From positions 372,001 to 436,000 of the forward strand of contig MFNF01000001.1 of the NCBI GenBank assembly GCA_001783715.1: a stretch of 64,000 nt of DNA, given 5' to 3'. Positions within the stretch are counted from its first letter, which is position 1; the number at the start of each line of letters is the position of its first letter. Below are positions 47,770 to 56,840 of this stretch, in pieces. Source of the DNA: Candidatus Lambdaproteobacteria bacterium RIFOXYD2_FULL_56_26 (GTDB lineage: Bacteria; SAR324; XYD2-FULL-50-16). The translations under genes and the position numbers were made by a program. The notes beneath the pieces are model-generated. The model was not told where the DNA came from and ran no database searches. It saw only the letters and a program-made list of their open reading frames with translations.

Positions 47770-49197
47770 ATGGGCAAAGACACAGGTTTTATCGAGTTTT
47801 CCAGGGAAAACCCCAAGAAACAGCCGGTCGAAGAACGGGTCCAACACTCCAAGGAATTTGAAGGGGCTCTTTCCACCCGGCGGCTGACCACCCAAGCGGC
47901 CCGTTGTATGGACTGCGGGGTGCCCTTCTGCAATTGGGGCTGTCCGGTCAAAAACCTGATCCCCGAATTCAACGAATACATCTACCGGGACCAGTGGCGC
48001 AACGCCTACGGGACCTTGCAGTCCACCAACAACTTCCCGGAGTTCACCGGACGGGTCTGCCCCGCCCCCTGTGAATCCGCTTGCTGTGCCGGACTGGTGG
48101 ATGAGCCGGTGGCGATCAAACAAATCGAACTGGCGATTATCGAACGGGCCTTCCAGGAAGGCTGGGTCAAGCCCAACACCCCAGTGCCTTCGACCGGCGT
48201 ACGGATTGCCATCATCGGCTCGGGGCCGGCCGGTTTGGCCGCCGCCCACCAGCTCAACTTGGCGGGACACGAAGTCACGGTGTTCGAGAAAAACGAGGTC
48301 CTGGGCGGCCTGCTACGGCTGGGCATCCCGGACTTTAAGTTGGAAAAGCACATCATCGAACGACGTTTGACCATCCTCAAACAACAGGGGATAGAGTTCC
48401 GCACCAACTGTAATGTTGGGGTCAACTTTCCGGTCGAACAAGTTTTGGAGGACTTTGACTATGTCTGCCTGACCGGTGGCTCCGAAACCCCCAGGGACAT
48501 CAACATCCGCAAACCCGGCCAAGAGGGTGTCCATTTTGCCATGGAATTTTTGACCCAACAAAACCGAAGGGTTGGGGGCAGGCCGGTGGAAGCCAAAGAA
48601 ATCTTGGCCACCGGCAAGCATGTGGTGGTGATCGGGGGTGGGGATACCGGTTCGGACTGTGTGGGGACCAGTATCCGCCAGAAGGCTTTGTCGGTCACCC
48701 AGATTGAGATCCTGCCCGAGCCGCCCAAAAACCGGGCTTCCGACAACCCCTGGCCGGAATACCCCCGGATTGCCCGGATCTCCTCTTCCCAAGAGGAAGG
48801 CTGCAAACGGCTGTATTCCATCGCCACCAAAGAACTGGTGGGGGACAAACAGGTCAAGGCCCTACGCTGCGCCGAGCTGGAATGGTTCAAAGACGAACAG
48901 GGCCGCTGGGCCTCCAAAGAAAAACCGGGGTCCGAGTTTGAGTTGCCTGCCGATCTGGTGCTGTTGGCCATGGGCTTTTTGTACCCGGTCAAGGAAGGGC
49001 TGCTCACCCAATTGGGTGTGGAGTTGGACGACCGGGGCAACGTAAAAACCAAAAACCACCGGACCAGCCTCAAAAAGGTTTATGCCGCCGGAGACATGGC
49101 CACTGGCCAGTCCTTGGTGGTCCGAGCGATCGACTCGGGGCGCAGCATGGCCCATGAATTGGACCGGGACATCAAAGGCTACAGCCACCTTTCTTAA
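47770..49197 (+). CDS. gltD: Glutamate synthase small subunit
   Basis: A 475-aa beta subunit that feeds NADPH electrons to GltB. N-terminal Cys motifs (RCMDCGVPFCNWGCP-type and CPAPCESACC) bind Fe-S clusters. An FAD site IIGSGPAGLAAAHQL (about 142-156) and an NADPH site VVVIGGGDTGSDC (about 288-300) follow. It starts 8 bp after gltB. Confidence 0.96.
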   Translation: MGKDTGFIEFSRENPKKQPVEERVQHSKEFEGALSTRRLTTQAARCMDCGVPFCNWGCPVKNLIPEFNEYIYRDQWRNAYGTLQSTNNFPEFTGRVCPAPCESACCAGLVDEPVAIKQIELAIIERAFQEGWVKPNTPVPSTGVRIAIIGSGPAGLAAAHQLNLAGHEVTVFEKNEVLGGLLRLGIPDFKLEKHIIERRLTILKQQGIEFRTNCNVGVNFPVEQVLEDFDYVCLTGGSETPRDINIRKPGQEGVHFAMEFLTQQNRRVGGRPVEAKEILATGKHVVVIGGGDTGSDCVGTSIRQKALSVTQIEILPEPPKNRASDNPWPEYPRIARISSSQEEGCKRLYSIATKELVGDKQVKALRCAELEWFKDEQGRWASKEKPGSEFELPADLVLLAMGFLYPVKEGLLTQLGVELDDRGNVKTKNHRTSLKKVYAAGDMATGQSLVVRAIDSGRSMAHELDRDIKGYSHLS

Positions 49198-49222
49198 AAA
49201 CCCTTTTGGCCCGCCACCGCAC

Positions 49223-50227
49223 ATGATCCAGCCGCTCTTTCGGCCCCGACGCAACCGGCTGACCCCGGCCATCCGGGACTTGGTTCGGGAAAACCAGCTC
49301 CAGGTGACCGACTTGGTCATGCCCCTTTTTGTCATCGAAGGGCAGAACCAAAAAACCGAGATCCATTCCATGCCGGGGGTGTTCCGGTACAGCCTGGACC
49401 TCTTGGTGGACGAATGCATCGACCTCTACCGCTTGGGGATCCGGGCAGTGGTGCTGTTTCCGGCGTTGGACGAAAGCAAAAAGGACCGGGTCGCCACCGA
49501 ATCGGCCAACCTTGAGGGACTTTACCACCGCAGTTTGCGGGCAATCAAGGCCAGGGTTCCCGGCCTTTGTCTGATCACCGACGTAGCCATGGACCCTTAC
49601 AGCAGCGATGGTCACGACGGTCTGGTCTCCCCAACTGGCGAGATCCTCAACGATGAAACCCTAAAAATCCTCTGCACCCAAGCGGTCTCCCAGGCCAAGG
49701 CCGGGGCGGACATCATCGCCCCCAGCGACATGATGGACGGCCGGGTGGCGGCGATTCGGGCCGCCTTGGACCAAGCGGGTTTTACCAATGTTGGGATTTT
49801 GTCTTACACCGCCAAATATGCCTCCGCCTTTTACGGCCCCTTCCGGGACGCTCTGGATTCGGCCCCCAAAAAGGGCGACAAAAAGACCTACCAAATGGAC
49901 CCGGCCAACGTGAAGGAAGCTTTACGGGAACTGGACCTGGACTTGGCCGAAGGGGCCGATCTGGTGATGGTCAAGCCGGGGCTGCCCTACCTGGACGTGG
50001 TGCGGGCCTTGGCGGAAGTCAGCGAGGTGCCGGTGGCGGTGTACAACGTCTCGGGCGAATACGCCATGCTCAAGGCGGCGGCCCAACTGGGTTGGCTGGA
50101 CTACCAGAAGTCGGTGATGGAAACCATGATGGCCTTCAAGCGGGCGGGGGCCAAGATCATCTTGACCTACCATGCCAAGGAAGTGGCCACTTGGCTCGCC
50201 CAGGAAGCGGTTTCGGGGCCTCGGTAG
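49223..50227 (+). CDS. hemB: Delta-aminolevulinic acid dehydratase (porphobilinogen synthase), Mg-type
   Basis: A 334-aa enzyme of heme synthesis that condenses two ALA molecules. Schiff-base lysines are Lys198 (SYTAKYASAFYGPFRDA) and the one in LVMVKPGLPYLD. The metal site reads TDVAMDPYSSDGHDG (119-133): aspartates replace the three cysteines of zinc enzymes, so this is the Mg-dependent type found in Pseudomonas-like enzymes. ATG 49223 starts at the family N-terminus; the frame upstream lies within gltD. It links the gltBD run to heme supply (see ctaA). Confidence 0.95.
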   Translation: MIQPLFRPRRNRLTPAIRDLVRENQLQVTDLVMPLFVIEGQNQKTEIHSMPGVFRYSLDLLVDECIDLYRLGIRAVVLFPALDESKKDRVATESANLEGLYHRSLRAIKARVPGLCLITDVAMDPYSSDGHDGLVSPTGEILNDETLKILCTQAVSQAKAGADIIAPSDMMDGRVAAIRAALDQAGFTNVGILSYTAKYASAFYGPFRDALDSAPKKGDKKTYQMDPANVKEALRELDLDLAEGADLVMVKPGLPYLDVVRALAEVSEVPVAVYNVSGEYAMLKAAAQLGWLDYQKSVMETMMAFKRAGAKIILTYHAKEVATWLAQEAVSGPR

Positions 50228-50434
50228 CGCTGCGCCAAAGAAACCGGAATCTTGGGAGCCGACAAGTCGTAAAGACTAGGCCTCCCCAAAATCCCTAATG
50301 CTGAAACTCAATTCTACCCCCAGGCACCGGCCCTCGTTGGACCTTGCCCAACTGGTTGCAACCGAAACGCCAATTTGCATCTGAACCCAGTTTGCCCACT
50401 TTGGGCCGCCCCACCAAATAACACTTGGAGCACA

Positions 50435-51055
50435 ATGAAATTGACCGGTCACGGGTCCTGGCTGATTCTTTCGGCCTTTTTTTTAGCCTCTTGCGCCACC
50501 ATCGCCACCAACGGCGGAAACTACAAAATGACCTTTGATTCCACTCCCTCCGGTGCTTTGGTTCGGGTCAATGGAGAGCTCCTGGGTGAAACCCCTTTGA
50601 CCCTCAATCTCAAAGGTAAACAAGACCAGATCCTGACCTTTGAAAAACCCGGTTACCGGATCTACCAAACCCGAATGGACACCTCGATAAACCTGTGGAT
50701 TTGGGGCAACATCGTTTGTTGTGGGGTCTTGGGCTCCACGACCGACCACTTTTCCGGGGCGATGTACGAATACAGCCCCAACCAGTACCTGATTTCCTTA
50801 ACCCCCGAGGGGGGCGAGGTGCTCAAAAGCGGTGACCAAAAGTTACAGGACTATGTGGTGCTCAATTGGGACGCTCTGCGGGAGCAGTTGTCCGCCGGAA
50901 AAGGGGAGCAGCTGGACGGGCTGGCTGCCTTTGCAGGCAAACCTTCCTTCACTGCCCCGGAGGTCAAACAACTGTTGTCGATGTCCAAAATCTACAACCC
51001 CTTGGAATTTGTCCAAGGGTTTGACCGGAACTTTGCCGGTTCGGCAAAAAACTAG
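50435..51055 (+). CDS. PEGA-domain lipoprotein
   Basis: A 206-aa lipoprotein with lipobox LASC (Cys20). A PEGA module (about 33-75) reads DSTPSGALVRVNGELLGETPLTL, the surface/S-layer-linked beta-fold. A hydrophobic NIVCCGVLGS segment and GAMYEYSP follow, a pattern seen in several Gram-negative PEGA lipoproteins. The C-terminal ~90 residues are unrecognised. ATG 50435 has TTGGAG as ribosome-binding site. The 207-bp gap before it (50228-50434) shows no confident promoter. Confidence 0.75.
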   Translation: MKLTGHGSWLILSAFFLASCATIATNGGNYKMTFDSTPSGALVRVNGELLGETPLTLNLKGKQDQILTFEKPGYRIYQTRMDTSINLWIWGNIVCCGVLGSTTDHFSGAMYEYSPNQYLISLTPEGGEVLKSGDQKLQDYVVLNWDALREQLSAGKGEQLDGLAAFAGKPSFTAPEVKQLLSMSKIYNPLEFVQGFDRNFAGSAKN

Positions 51056-51074
51056 GCTGCCCCCTTAACCCAAA

Positions 51075-51100
51075 CCCCTCCAAGGCTCTCCTTGGGGGGG
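51075..51100. terminator. Bidirectional hairpin between PEGA and larC genes
   Basis: CCCCTCCAAGG and CCTTGGGGGGG form an 11-bp stem (one G-U pair) with a CTCT loop. It sits between the convergent stops at 51055 and 51101. No long T-tract follows on either strand, so termination strength is uncertain. Confidence 0.6.
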
Positions 51101-51886
51101 CTAAAATTTGATCTTCAACCTTCGAGAAGGGGGCAATGCCTCGCCGGTCCACTCCCCTTCCAGTTCCCCCAAAACTACCCGCAACACGTTGGGCCGGTTG
51201 GGCAGCTCCCTCGTCCCGGCACCGTAGCCGATTTTGGAGACCCGCATCGCCGGAAGCCCTTCGGAAAACCCTTGGGCCAATTCTTTGGCAATGGCTGCAC
51301 CGGTCGGGGTGGTCAATTCAAAAGGCAGGTTGCCCGAACGGACCGGAACTTCTTTTAAAATCTCCAAAGTAGCCAGGGCGGGCACCGGATAGACCCCGTG
51401 GCTGCAAACAACTTCCCCATAACCCAAGGCCAGGGGAGAAAAAAGCACCAAATCCGGTTCCAAAAGGCCAATGGCCACGGCGGTCCCCACCAAATCCACA
51501 ATTGAGTCTATCGCCGCCACTTCGTGGAAGTGGACCTCTTCAAGCTTTACCCCATGAATCTTGGCTTCTGCCACCGCAATCCGTTCAAAAAAAGCCAAGG
51601 CCAAAGCCTCGGTCCGGGGCGGCAGTAGGGCCGACTCAATCAAGACCTTGATTTCTTTGTAATAGTGATGTTCAAACAGCGGCAGCGGTTCAAGCAAAGT
51701 CAATTTGAGCGCCGAAAGACCACAACGGTCCACCCGGTCAAAACCCAGCCTGATCGGCAAGAGGGGGCTCAAGGGGAAAAGGGCCGCTTCCAGGGCTTGG
51801 GGGTCCAGCCCCAGGTCCACCAAGGCGGCCAAGGTCATGTCCCCGCTGATCCCCGCCAAAGAAGGGTCAAAATATAGAACTTTCAT
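51101..51886 (-). CDS. larC: LarC-like nickel-insertion protein, N-terminal (LarC1) part only
   Basis: A 261-aa protein of the DUF111/LarC family, which inserts nickel into the pincer nucleotide cofactor of lactate racemase-type enzymes. Hallmarks are YFDPSLAGISGDMTLAALVDLG (5-26), VHFHEVAAIDSIVDLVGTA and the GYGEVVCSHGVYPVPALATLEIL segment with TTPTGAAIAK. Full LarC is about 390-420 aa; here the frame ends after RRLKIKF, and only 45 bp remain before the next gene, so the LarC2 half is absent here. larA, larB and larE are not in the window. Confidence 0.85.
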   Translation of the reverse strand: MKVLYFDPSLAGISGDMTLAALVDLGLDPQALEAALFPLSPLLPIRLGFDRVDRCGLSALKLTLLEPLPLFEHHYYKEIKVLIESALLPPRTEALALAFFERIAVAEAKIHGVKLEEVHFHEVAAIDSIVDLVGTAVAIGLLEPDLVLFSPLALGYGEVVCSHGVYPVPALATLEILKEVPVRSGNLPFELTTPTGAAIAKELAQGFSEGLPAMRVSKIGYGAGTRELPNRPNVLRVVLGELEGEWTGEALPPSRRLKIKF

Positions 51887-51889
51887 AGG

Positions 51890-52318
51890 CTATTGGGAAC
51901 GGCTGATGATCATCCGCCGCTCCTTCTCCATCTCATAAACCCGGTCAGCCCATTCCATGATTCCCTTGGTGGTGAACTCCGAAAGCCGGACCCTGCCCGC
52001 CACCTCTTCGATGAAGAGCTTTTCTTTGACCGAAAGGCTGCTGTCGGCGGTCATCACCACCACCACATGGGTCAAGATCAAGGCCAAAGCGGTTTTGGAA
52101 AAGCCTTTGGGGACCTCGGGTAAGGGCGGGCTGTCTCCTTTGGCTCGGAGAATTTCCTGGACTTCCTGCTTTTGGGCGACATCCAGAAAATGGAAGGTCA
52201 GGATCAAAAAATCGATCTCGTCCGGCGAAATCACCCCGTCCACCTTGACGGCCGTGGCAATCAGCTTTCCGTACCAAAGCCGTTGCTCAGGGGTGAATTC
52301 GGCAACCGGGACATGCAT
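51890..52318 (-). CDS. TerB-like helical protein (second copy)
   Basis: A 142-aa helical protein with a TerB-type pattern: LIATAVKVDGVISPDEIDFLILTF (about 18-41), with acidic residues after the first helix, and a later symmetric segment VVVMTADSSLSVKEKLFIEEVAGR. It resembles the product at 17234 in size and plan. I chose ATG 52318, which gives a family-like start (EFTPEQRLWYGKLI); a longer start at 52384 is possible. It lies 3 bp upstream of larC and is probably cotranscribed. Confidence 0.6.
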   Translation of the reverse strand: MHVPVAEFTPEQRLWYGKLIATAVKVDGVISPDEIDFLILTFHFLDVAQKQEVQEILRAKGDSPPLPEVPKGFSKTALALILTHVVVVMTADSSLSVKEKLFIEEVAGRVRLSEFTTKGIMEWADRVYEMEKERRMIISRSQ

Positions 52319-52457
52319 GTTCGGGTGGGGCAGAGGTTGACTGGCCTTCAGGGTACAAAAAGCCTTTTCCCCTTGACAAGGCAAAAGGCGAAAGGACCCT
52401 TCCTAAACTACAAAGAATCGGTTATGGCTAACGGATACTTTTCTTTTGGAGCTTCCT

Positions 52458-53558
52458 TTGAAAAAAACCCCCTTAAATCAATGGCACCACACCCATGGTG
52501 CCCGCATGGTGGACTTCGGTGGCTGGGACATGCCGATCCAGTACGAAGGCATTCTGGCCGAACACCTCAACTGCCGCAACCAAGTAAGTTTGTTTGATGT
52601 CAGCCACATGGGCGAACTGTACTTGGAAGGCCCCGATGCCTTGGCTAACCTGGAGCATCTGCTGCCCAACCAATTTGGGGACCAGCAGGTAGGCCAAGTT
52701 CGATACAGCCCCATGCTGTATCCCAACGGCACCTGCGTGGATGACCTCTCGGTTTATAAGCTTTGTGACACCAAATACCTGCTTTGCGTCAACGCTTCAA
52801 ACATCGACAAAGACCGGGAATGGATCAAAGAAAACCTCTTTGGTCAGGTGACCTTGACCGACAAAAGTGAAACCACCGGCCAAGTAGCGGTGCAAGGCCC
52901 CAAAGCGGTTTCGTTGGTCGAAGCCCTGGTGGGCAGGGACCTCAAAGCCATCCAGTATTGGTGGTTTGATTGGGCGATGGTGGAAGGCAAGGAACTGATG
53001 TTGGCCCGGATGGGTTATACCGGTGAAGATGGGTTTGAAATTTTTTGTGAGGCCAAGGACACCTTTTGGCTCTGGGAAAAGCTCCTTGCTTTGGGCCAAC
53101 CCTTGGGTGCCGCTCCGGCGGGGCTAGGGGCCAGGGATACCTTGCGGATGGAAGTCGCCTTTCCCCTCTACGGCCACGAAATCGACGACCAAAGGCCGGT
53201 CTGGGGCGCTGGGCTGGGGAAATTCCTCCAGCCGGAAAAGCCGGTTGCCTTCCTGGGACAAGAGGCTCTGCAAAAGGCCAAAAAGGAAGGGGTCTCCGAG
53301 AAGCTGGTCAAGTTCGTCTTTGAAGGCAAAGGTGTCCCCCGGAGCCATTATCCGGTGGTGGATCTCCAGTCGGGAGCCAAAATCGGCGAGGTGACCAGCG
53401 GGACCTTGTCCCCGATCCTCAACAACGGGTTTGGCATGGCCTACGTCAAGGCGGAATATGCCGAACCGGACCGGGCCATTGGCATCGAAATCCGAGGCCG
53501 AGTGATTGCCGCTCGGGTGATCAAGGGCTCCTTTGTCAAGACCGCCCGAAAGAGCTGA
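52458..53558 (+). CDS. gcvT: Aminomethyltransferase (glycine cleavage T protein)
   Basis: A 366-aa folate enzyme that moves the aminomethyl carbon from GcvH to tetrahydrofolate. MVDFGGWDMPIQY (about 17-29), LFDVSHMGE, and the folate-site segment MGYTGEDGFEIF are diagnostic. The start is TTG 52458 with GGAG 6 nt upstream, matching the family start LKKTPLNQWH; ATG 52423 is in another frame. A TTGACA (about 52373) lies upstream without a clear -10. First gene of gcvTHPP. Confidence 0.93.
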   Translation: MKKTPLNQWHHTHGARMVDFGGWDMPIQYEGILAEHLNCRNQVSLFDVSHMGELYLEGPDALANLEHLLPNQFGDQQVGQVRYSPMLYPNGTCVDDLSVYKLCDTKYLLCVNASNIDKDREWIKENLFGQVTLTDKSETTGQVAVQGPKAVSLVEALVGRDLKAIQYWWFDWAMVEGKELMLARMGYTGEDGFEIFCEAKDTFWLWEKLLALGQPLGAAPAGLGARDTLRMEVAFPLYGHEIDDQRPVWGAGLGKFLQPEKPVAFLGQEALQKAKKEGVSEKLVKFVFEGKGVPRSHYPVVDLQSGAKIGEVTSGTLSPILNNGFGMAYVKAEYAEPDRAIGIEIRGRVIAARVIKGSFVKTARKS

Positions 53559-53631
53559 AAATGGGGCTTGATTTTTTCTCGGTTCTAATTCCAAGATTGT
53601 GACCTCACGTAACTCTAACCGGAGCGAGAAG

Positions 53632-54018
53632 ATGGAAGTACGGGGCGATTTAAAATACACCGAAGAACATGAATGGTTGCAGCTCGAAGGGGACAAAGTC
53701 ACCCTGGGGATCACGGATTTCGCTCAAGACAAATTGGGGGACGTGGTTTTTGTGGAACTACCCGAAGTCGGCACGATCCTAGAAGCAGGCGAAGCGATCG
53801 GCAACATTGAGTCGGTCAAGGCGGTTTCCGAAATCTTCTGCCCGGTGGCCGGGGAAGTGATCGAAGTGAACAAACAGCTTGAAGAAGAACCGGACTTGGT
53901 CAACACCTCCCCCTACGAAGACGGCTGGATCGTCAAGATCAAGGTGGACCGATCCGATTTCGCAGATGCCGAGTTGATGAACGACGAGGAATACCAAAAC
54001 CACTGTGCAGCGGAGTAG
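53632..54018 (+). CDS. gcvH: Glycine cleavage H protein
   Basis: A 128-aa lipoyl carrier with Lys63 in NIESVKAVSE as lipoylation site. YTEEHEWLQLEGDKVTLGITDFAQDKLG is the family signature, and the C-terminal SPYEDGWIVKIKV is intact. ATG 53632 follows GGAGCGAGAAG. It shuttles the aminomethyl group between the P and T proteins. Confidence 0.96.
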   Translation: MEVRGDLKYTEEHEWLQLEGDKVTLGITDFAQDKLGDVVFVELPEVGTILEAGEAIGNIESVKAVSEIFCPVAGEVIEVNKQLEEEPDLVNTSPYEDGWIVKIKVDRSDFADAELMNDEEYQNHCAAE

Positions 54019-54033
54019 GCTTTAGGCCCGAAC

Positions 54034-55377
54034 ATGCGATACCTTCCCAACGACCCGAAAGCCAGAGCAGAAATGCTGGCCCAGATTGGCGTAAAATCCG
54101 AAGAGGAACTCTTCGATTCGATCCCCAAAAACTTGCAACTCAAGGGACTGCTGGGGATCAGCCCGCCTCGGTCAGAGTTTTCCTTGCTCAAGGAACTCAA
54201 GGAGAAGGCTTCCCAATACCCAACCGAAATGCCCAGCTTTTTGGGGGCCGGGGTGTACCGCCGGTTCATCCCGACCGCCGTTGGGTCTTTGGTGTCTCGG
54301 GCCGAGTTTTTGACCGCCTACACCCCCTACCAGCCCGAAGTGGCCCAGGGGACCTTGCAGGCAATGTTTGAGTTCCAGACGCTGTTGTCCCGGTTGAGCG
54401 GCATGGATGTCGCCAACGCCTCGATGTACGAAGGGGCCAGCGCTTGTGCGGAGGCGGTCATGATGGCTGCCAGGATCAACCCCAAAGCGACCCAAGTGCT
54501 GGTTTCCGCCGGGCTGCATCCTGAATACAAGGAAACCCTCAAAACCTACCTTTCTTTTGGCAAGCTTGAGCTCCAAGAGATTCCCCTGACCGATGAAGGC
54601 AAGACTGACCTCAAGGCGCTGGGTTCTGCTTTGGGCCCCAATACCCTTTGTTCAGTGCTTCAGGTGGTCAACTTTGCCGGGGTGATCGAAGACCAAGCGG
54701 CCCACGCCGAGCTTTTGGGCCCTACCAAGGTACTCAACATTGCGGTGATGACCGACCTATCCGTACTGGGGTTGATCCAGCCTCCAGGGCACTATGGGGC
54801 AGATATTTTTGTCGGTGAAGGCCAGTCCTTGGGGCTGCCGCTTTCTTTTGGCGGTCCGAACCTTGGGGTCTTTGCCTGCAAGGAAGCCTACCTACGAAAA
54901 ATGCCGGGCCGGTTGAGTGGGATGACCCATGATGACCGGGGACAACGGGCCTTTTGTCTGACCCTTTCGACCCGGGAGCAACACATCAGAAGGGAAAAGG
55001 CGACCAGCAACATTTGTAGCAACCAAGCGCTCTGCGCTTTGTGGGTTACCATTTACCTGAGCCTTTTGGGACAAGCCGGGCTCAAGCAACTGGCCCAGAT
55101 CAACCTGAGCCATGCCCAGTACGCCAAAGAACAGATTAAGTCCAAAACCCAGATCAAGCTTCGGTATGCGGGTCAGACCTACAACGAAATGGTCTTGGAG
55201 CTGCCTTGCAACGCTACCTTGTGGCTGGACAAGATGCTCCACGAAGGGCTGTTGGCCGGGGTGGACATGGCTCGGTTTGATGCAGACGACGAGGGAGGTT
55301 TGTTGGTCAGTTTCACCGAAACCAACAGCAAAGCGGAAATCGACCTTTTGGTCAGCAAGCTCAAGGAGTTGGCATGA
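54034..55377 (+). CDS. gcvPA: Glycine dehydrogenase (decarboxylating) subunit 1
   Basis: A 447-aa N-terminal half of the two-subunit P protein. RYLPNDPKARAEML at the N-terminus, FLGAGVYRRFIPTAV, TAYTPYQPEVAQGTLQAMFEFQ, and the SKTQIKLR/NEMVLELP end are typical. It forms the glycine decarboxylase with GcvPB. The stop overlaps the gcvPB start (ATGA). The split form, rather than the ~950-aa fused form, is the type seen in Bacillus and many deltaproteobacteria-like genomes. Confidence 0.95.
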   Translation: MRYLPNDPKARAEMLAQIGVKSEEELFDSIPKNLQLKGLLGISPPRSEFSLLKELKEKASQYPTEMPSFLGAGVYRRFIPTAVGSLVSRAEFLTAYTPYQPEVAQGTLQAMFEFQTLLSRLSGMDVANASMYEGASACAEAVMMAARINPKATQVLVSAGLHPEYKETLKTYLSFGKLELQEIPLTDEGKTDLKALGSALGPNTLCSVLQVVNFAGVIEDQAAHAELLGPTKVLNIAVMTDLSVLGLIQPPGHYGADIFVGEGQSLGLPLSFGGPNLGVFACKEAYLRKMPGRLSGMTHDDRGQRAFCLTLSTREQHIRREKATSNICSNQALCALWVTIYLSLLGQAGLKQLAQINLSHAQYAKEQIKSKTQIKLRYAGQTYNEMVLELPCNATLWLDKMLHEGLLAGVDMARFDADDEGGLLVSFTETNSKAEIDLLVSKLKELA

Positions 55378-56840
55378 GCGTCAGCAAAAACGGAATGGTC
55401 TTTAACGAGCCCTTGTTGTTTGAACTCAAAAGCCGGGGCAAAGCCGGGATGGACCTGCCGGAAACCGAGATTCCCCTATTGGACGGAACCGGGCTTTTGG
55501 CTGCCCAGCACCTGCGGGGAGCCGTGGCGATTCCCTCTTTGAGCGAACCGGAAGTGGTACGGCACTTCACGAGGCTTTCCCAGTGGAACTACTCGGTGGA
55601 CGGAGGGTTTTACCCCCTTGGTTCCTGTACCATGAAATACAACCCCAAGCTCAACGAAGCAGCAGCGGCCATCGAAGGCTTTGCTTCCGCCCACCCTTAT
55701 GCACCTTACGGCTGCAACCAAGGGCTGAAACGGCTGTTGTATGAGTTGGAACAAGACTTGGCTGAGATCAGCGGCATGGATGCGGTCAGCCTTCACCCGG
55801 CGGCAGGCAGCCACGGCGAGCTTTTGGGCATGATGTTGGTGGTCGCCTACCACAAGGACCGAGGGGACCACAAACGGACCCGGGTCTTGATCCCCGACTC
55901 GGCCCACGGCACCAACCCCTCCAGCGCCTCGATCGTCAACCTGGAAGCGGTCACCTTGCCTTCCGGCCCCAACGGCTTGATCGACTTGGCTACCTTGGAC
56001 CAGATGATGGACGACACGGTGGCCGGGATCATGATCACCAACCCCAATACCTGCGGGCTCTTTGAAAGTCAGATCAAAGAGGTTTGTGACTTGGTCCATG
56101 CCCGTGGCGGTTTGGTTTATTTTGACGGGGCCAACATGAACGCCCTGGTTGGGGTAGCCCGGCCCGGCGACATGGGGGCAGATGTTCTGCACTTCAACAC
56201 CCACAAAACCTTTTCGACCCCCCACGGCGGCGGTGGCCCCGGTGCCGGGCCGATTGGGGTTAAGTCGATCTTGGCTCCCTACCTGCCCAAGCCGATCTTG
56301 GTGGAACGGCGGGGACAGGTCCAGATGGACTACAACCGGCCCAAGTCGATCGGCAAGGTACGGAGTTTTTACGGCAACCTGGGGGTGTTGATCCGGGCTT
56401 GGACCTACATCAAAACCCTGGGGGCCTCGGGCCTACGGGAAATGACCCAGTCGGCGGTGACCAACGCCAACTACCTCAAGGCAAGGCTCAAGGACCATTT
56501 TGATGTGCCTTTTGTGGAACAGCGCAGTATGCACGAAGTGTTGTTGACCGACAAAAAGCAGCAGGAAGCCCATGTCAGTACCATGGACTTGGCCAAAGGG
56601 CTGATCGAAAGAGGTTTCCACCCGCCAACGGTTTATTTCCCGCTGGTGGTTTCCGGGGCCATGTTGATCGAACCTACTGAGACCGAAAACAAGGAAACCT
56701 TGGACCAGTTTGCCGATACCTTGATCGAGCTGGCCGGGCTGGACCACGAGACCTTGGCCGCCTACCCCAAGATGACCCCAGTGGGTCGGGTGGACGAAGT
56801 AGGAGCGGCCCGTAAGCCGATCTTGACCTACCAAGGTTAA
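55374..56840 (+). CDS. gcvPB: Glycine dehydrogenase (decarboxylating) subunit 2
   Basis: A 488-aa C-terminal half of the P protein, with the PLP lysine Lys278 in HFNTHKTFSTPHGGGGPGAG. FYPLGSCTMKYNPK and DSAHGTNPSSA blocks are intact. It decarboxylates glycine and loads the methylamine on GcvH. The final 167 bp are overlapped on the other strand by the Abi-like reading frame. Confidence 0.96.
   Translation: MSVSKNGMVFNEPLLFELKSRGKAGMDLPETEIPLLDGTGLLAAQHLRGAVAIPSLSEPEVVRHFTRLSQWNYSVDGGFYPLGSCTMKYNPKLNEAAAAIEGFASAHPYAPYGCNQGLKRLLYELEQDLAEISGMDAVSLHPAAGSHGELLGMMLVVAYHKDRGDHKRTRVLIPDSAHGTNPSSASIVNLEAVTLPSGPNGLIDLATLDQMMDDTVAGIMITNPNTCGLFESQIKEVCDLVHARGGLVYFDGANMNALVGVARPGDMGADVLHFNTHKTFSTPHGGGGPGAGPIGVKSILAPYLPKPILVERRGQVQMDYNRPKSIGKVRSFYGNLGVLIRAWTYIKTLGASGLREMTQSAVTNANYLKARLKDHFDVPFVEQRSMHEVLLTDKKQQEAHVSTMDLAKGLIERGFHPPTVYFPLVVSGAMLIEPTETENKETLDQFADTLIELAGLDHETLAAYPKMTPVGRVDEVGAARKPILTYQG

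Noticed and set aside
51056-51100. Programmed frameshift joining larC to a downstream LarC2
   Set aside because: Only 45 bp lie between the larC stop and the convergent PEGA gene, and they form a hairpin, so no LarC2 is encoded there.
52319-52457. Glycine riboswitch upstream of gcvT
   Set aside because: The short leader lacks the conserved glycine-aptamer core as far as I can read; only a TTGACA box is evident.
52423-52597. ATG at 52423 as the gcvT start
   Set aside because: It is in another frame from the GcvT domain. TTG 52458 is in frame with a GGAG ribosome-binding site and the family N-terminus.
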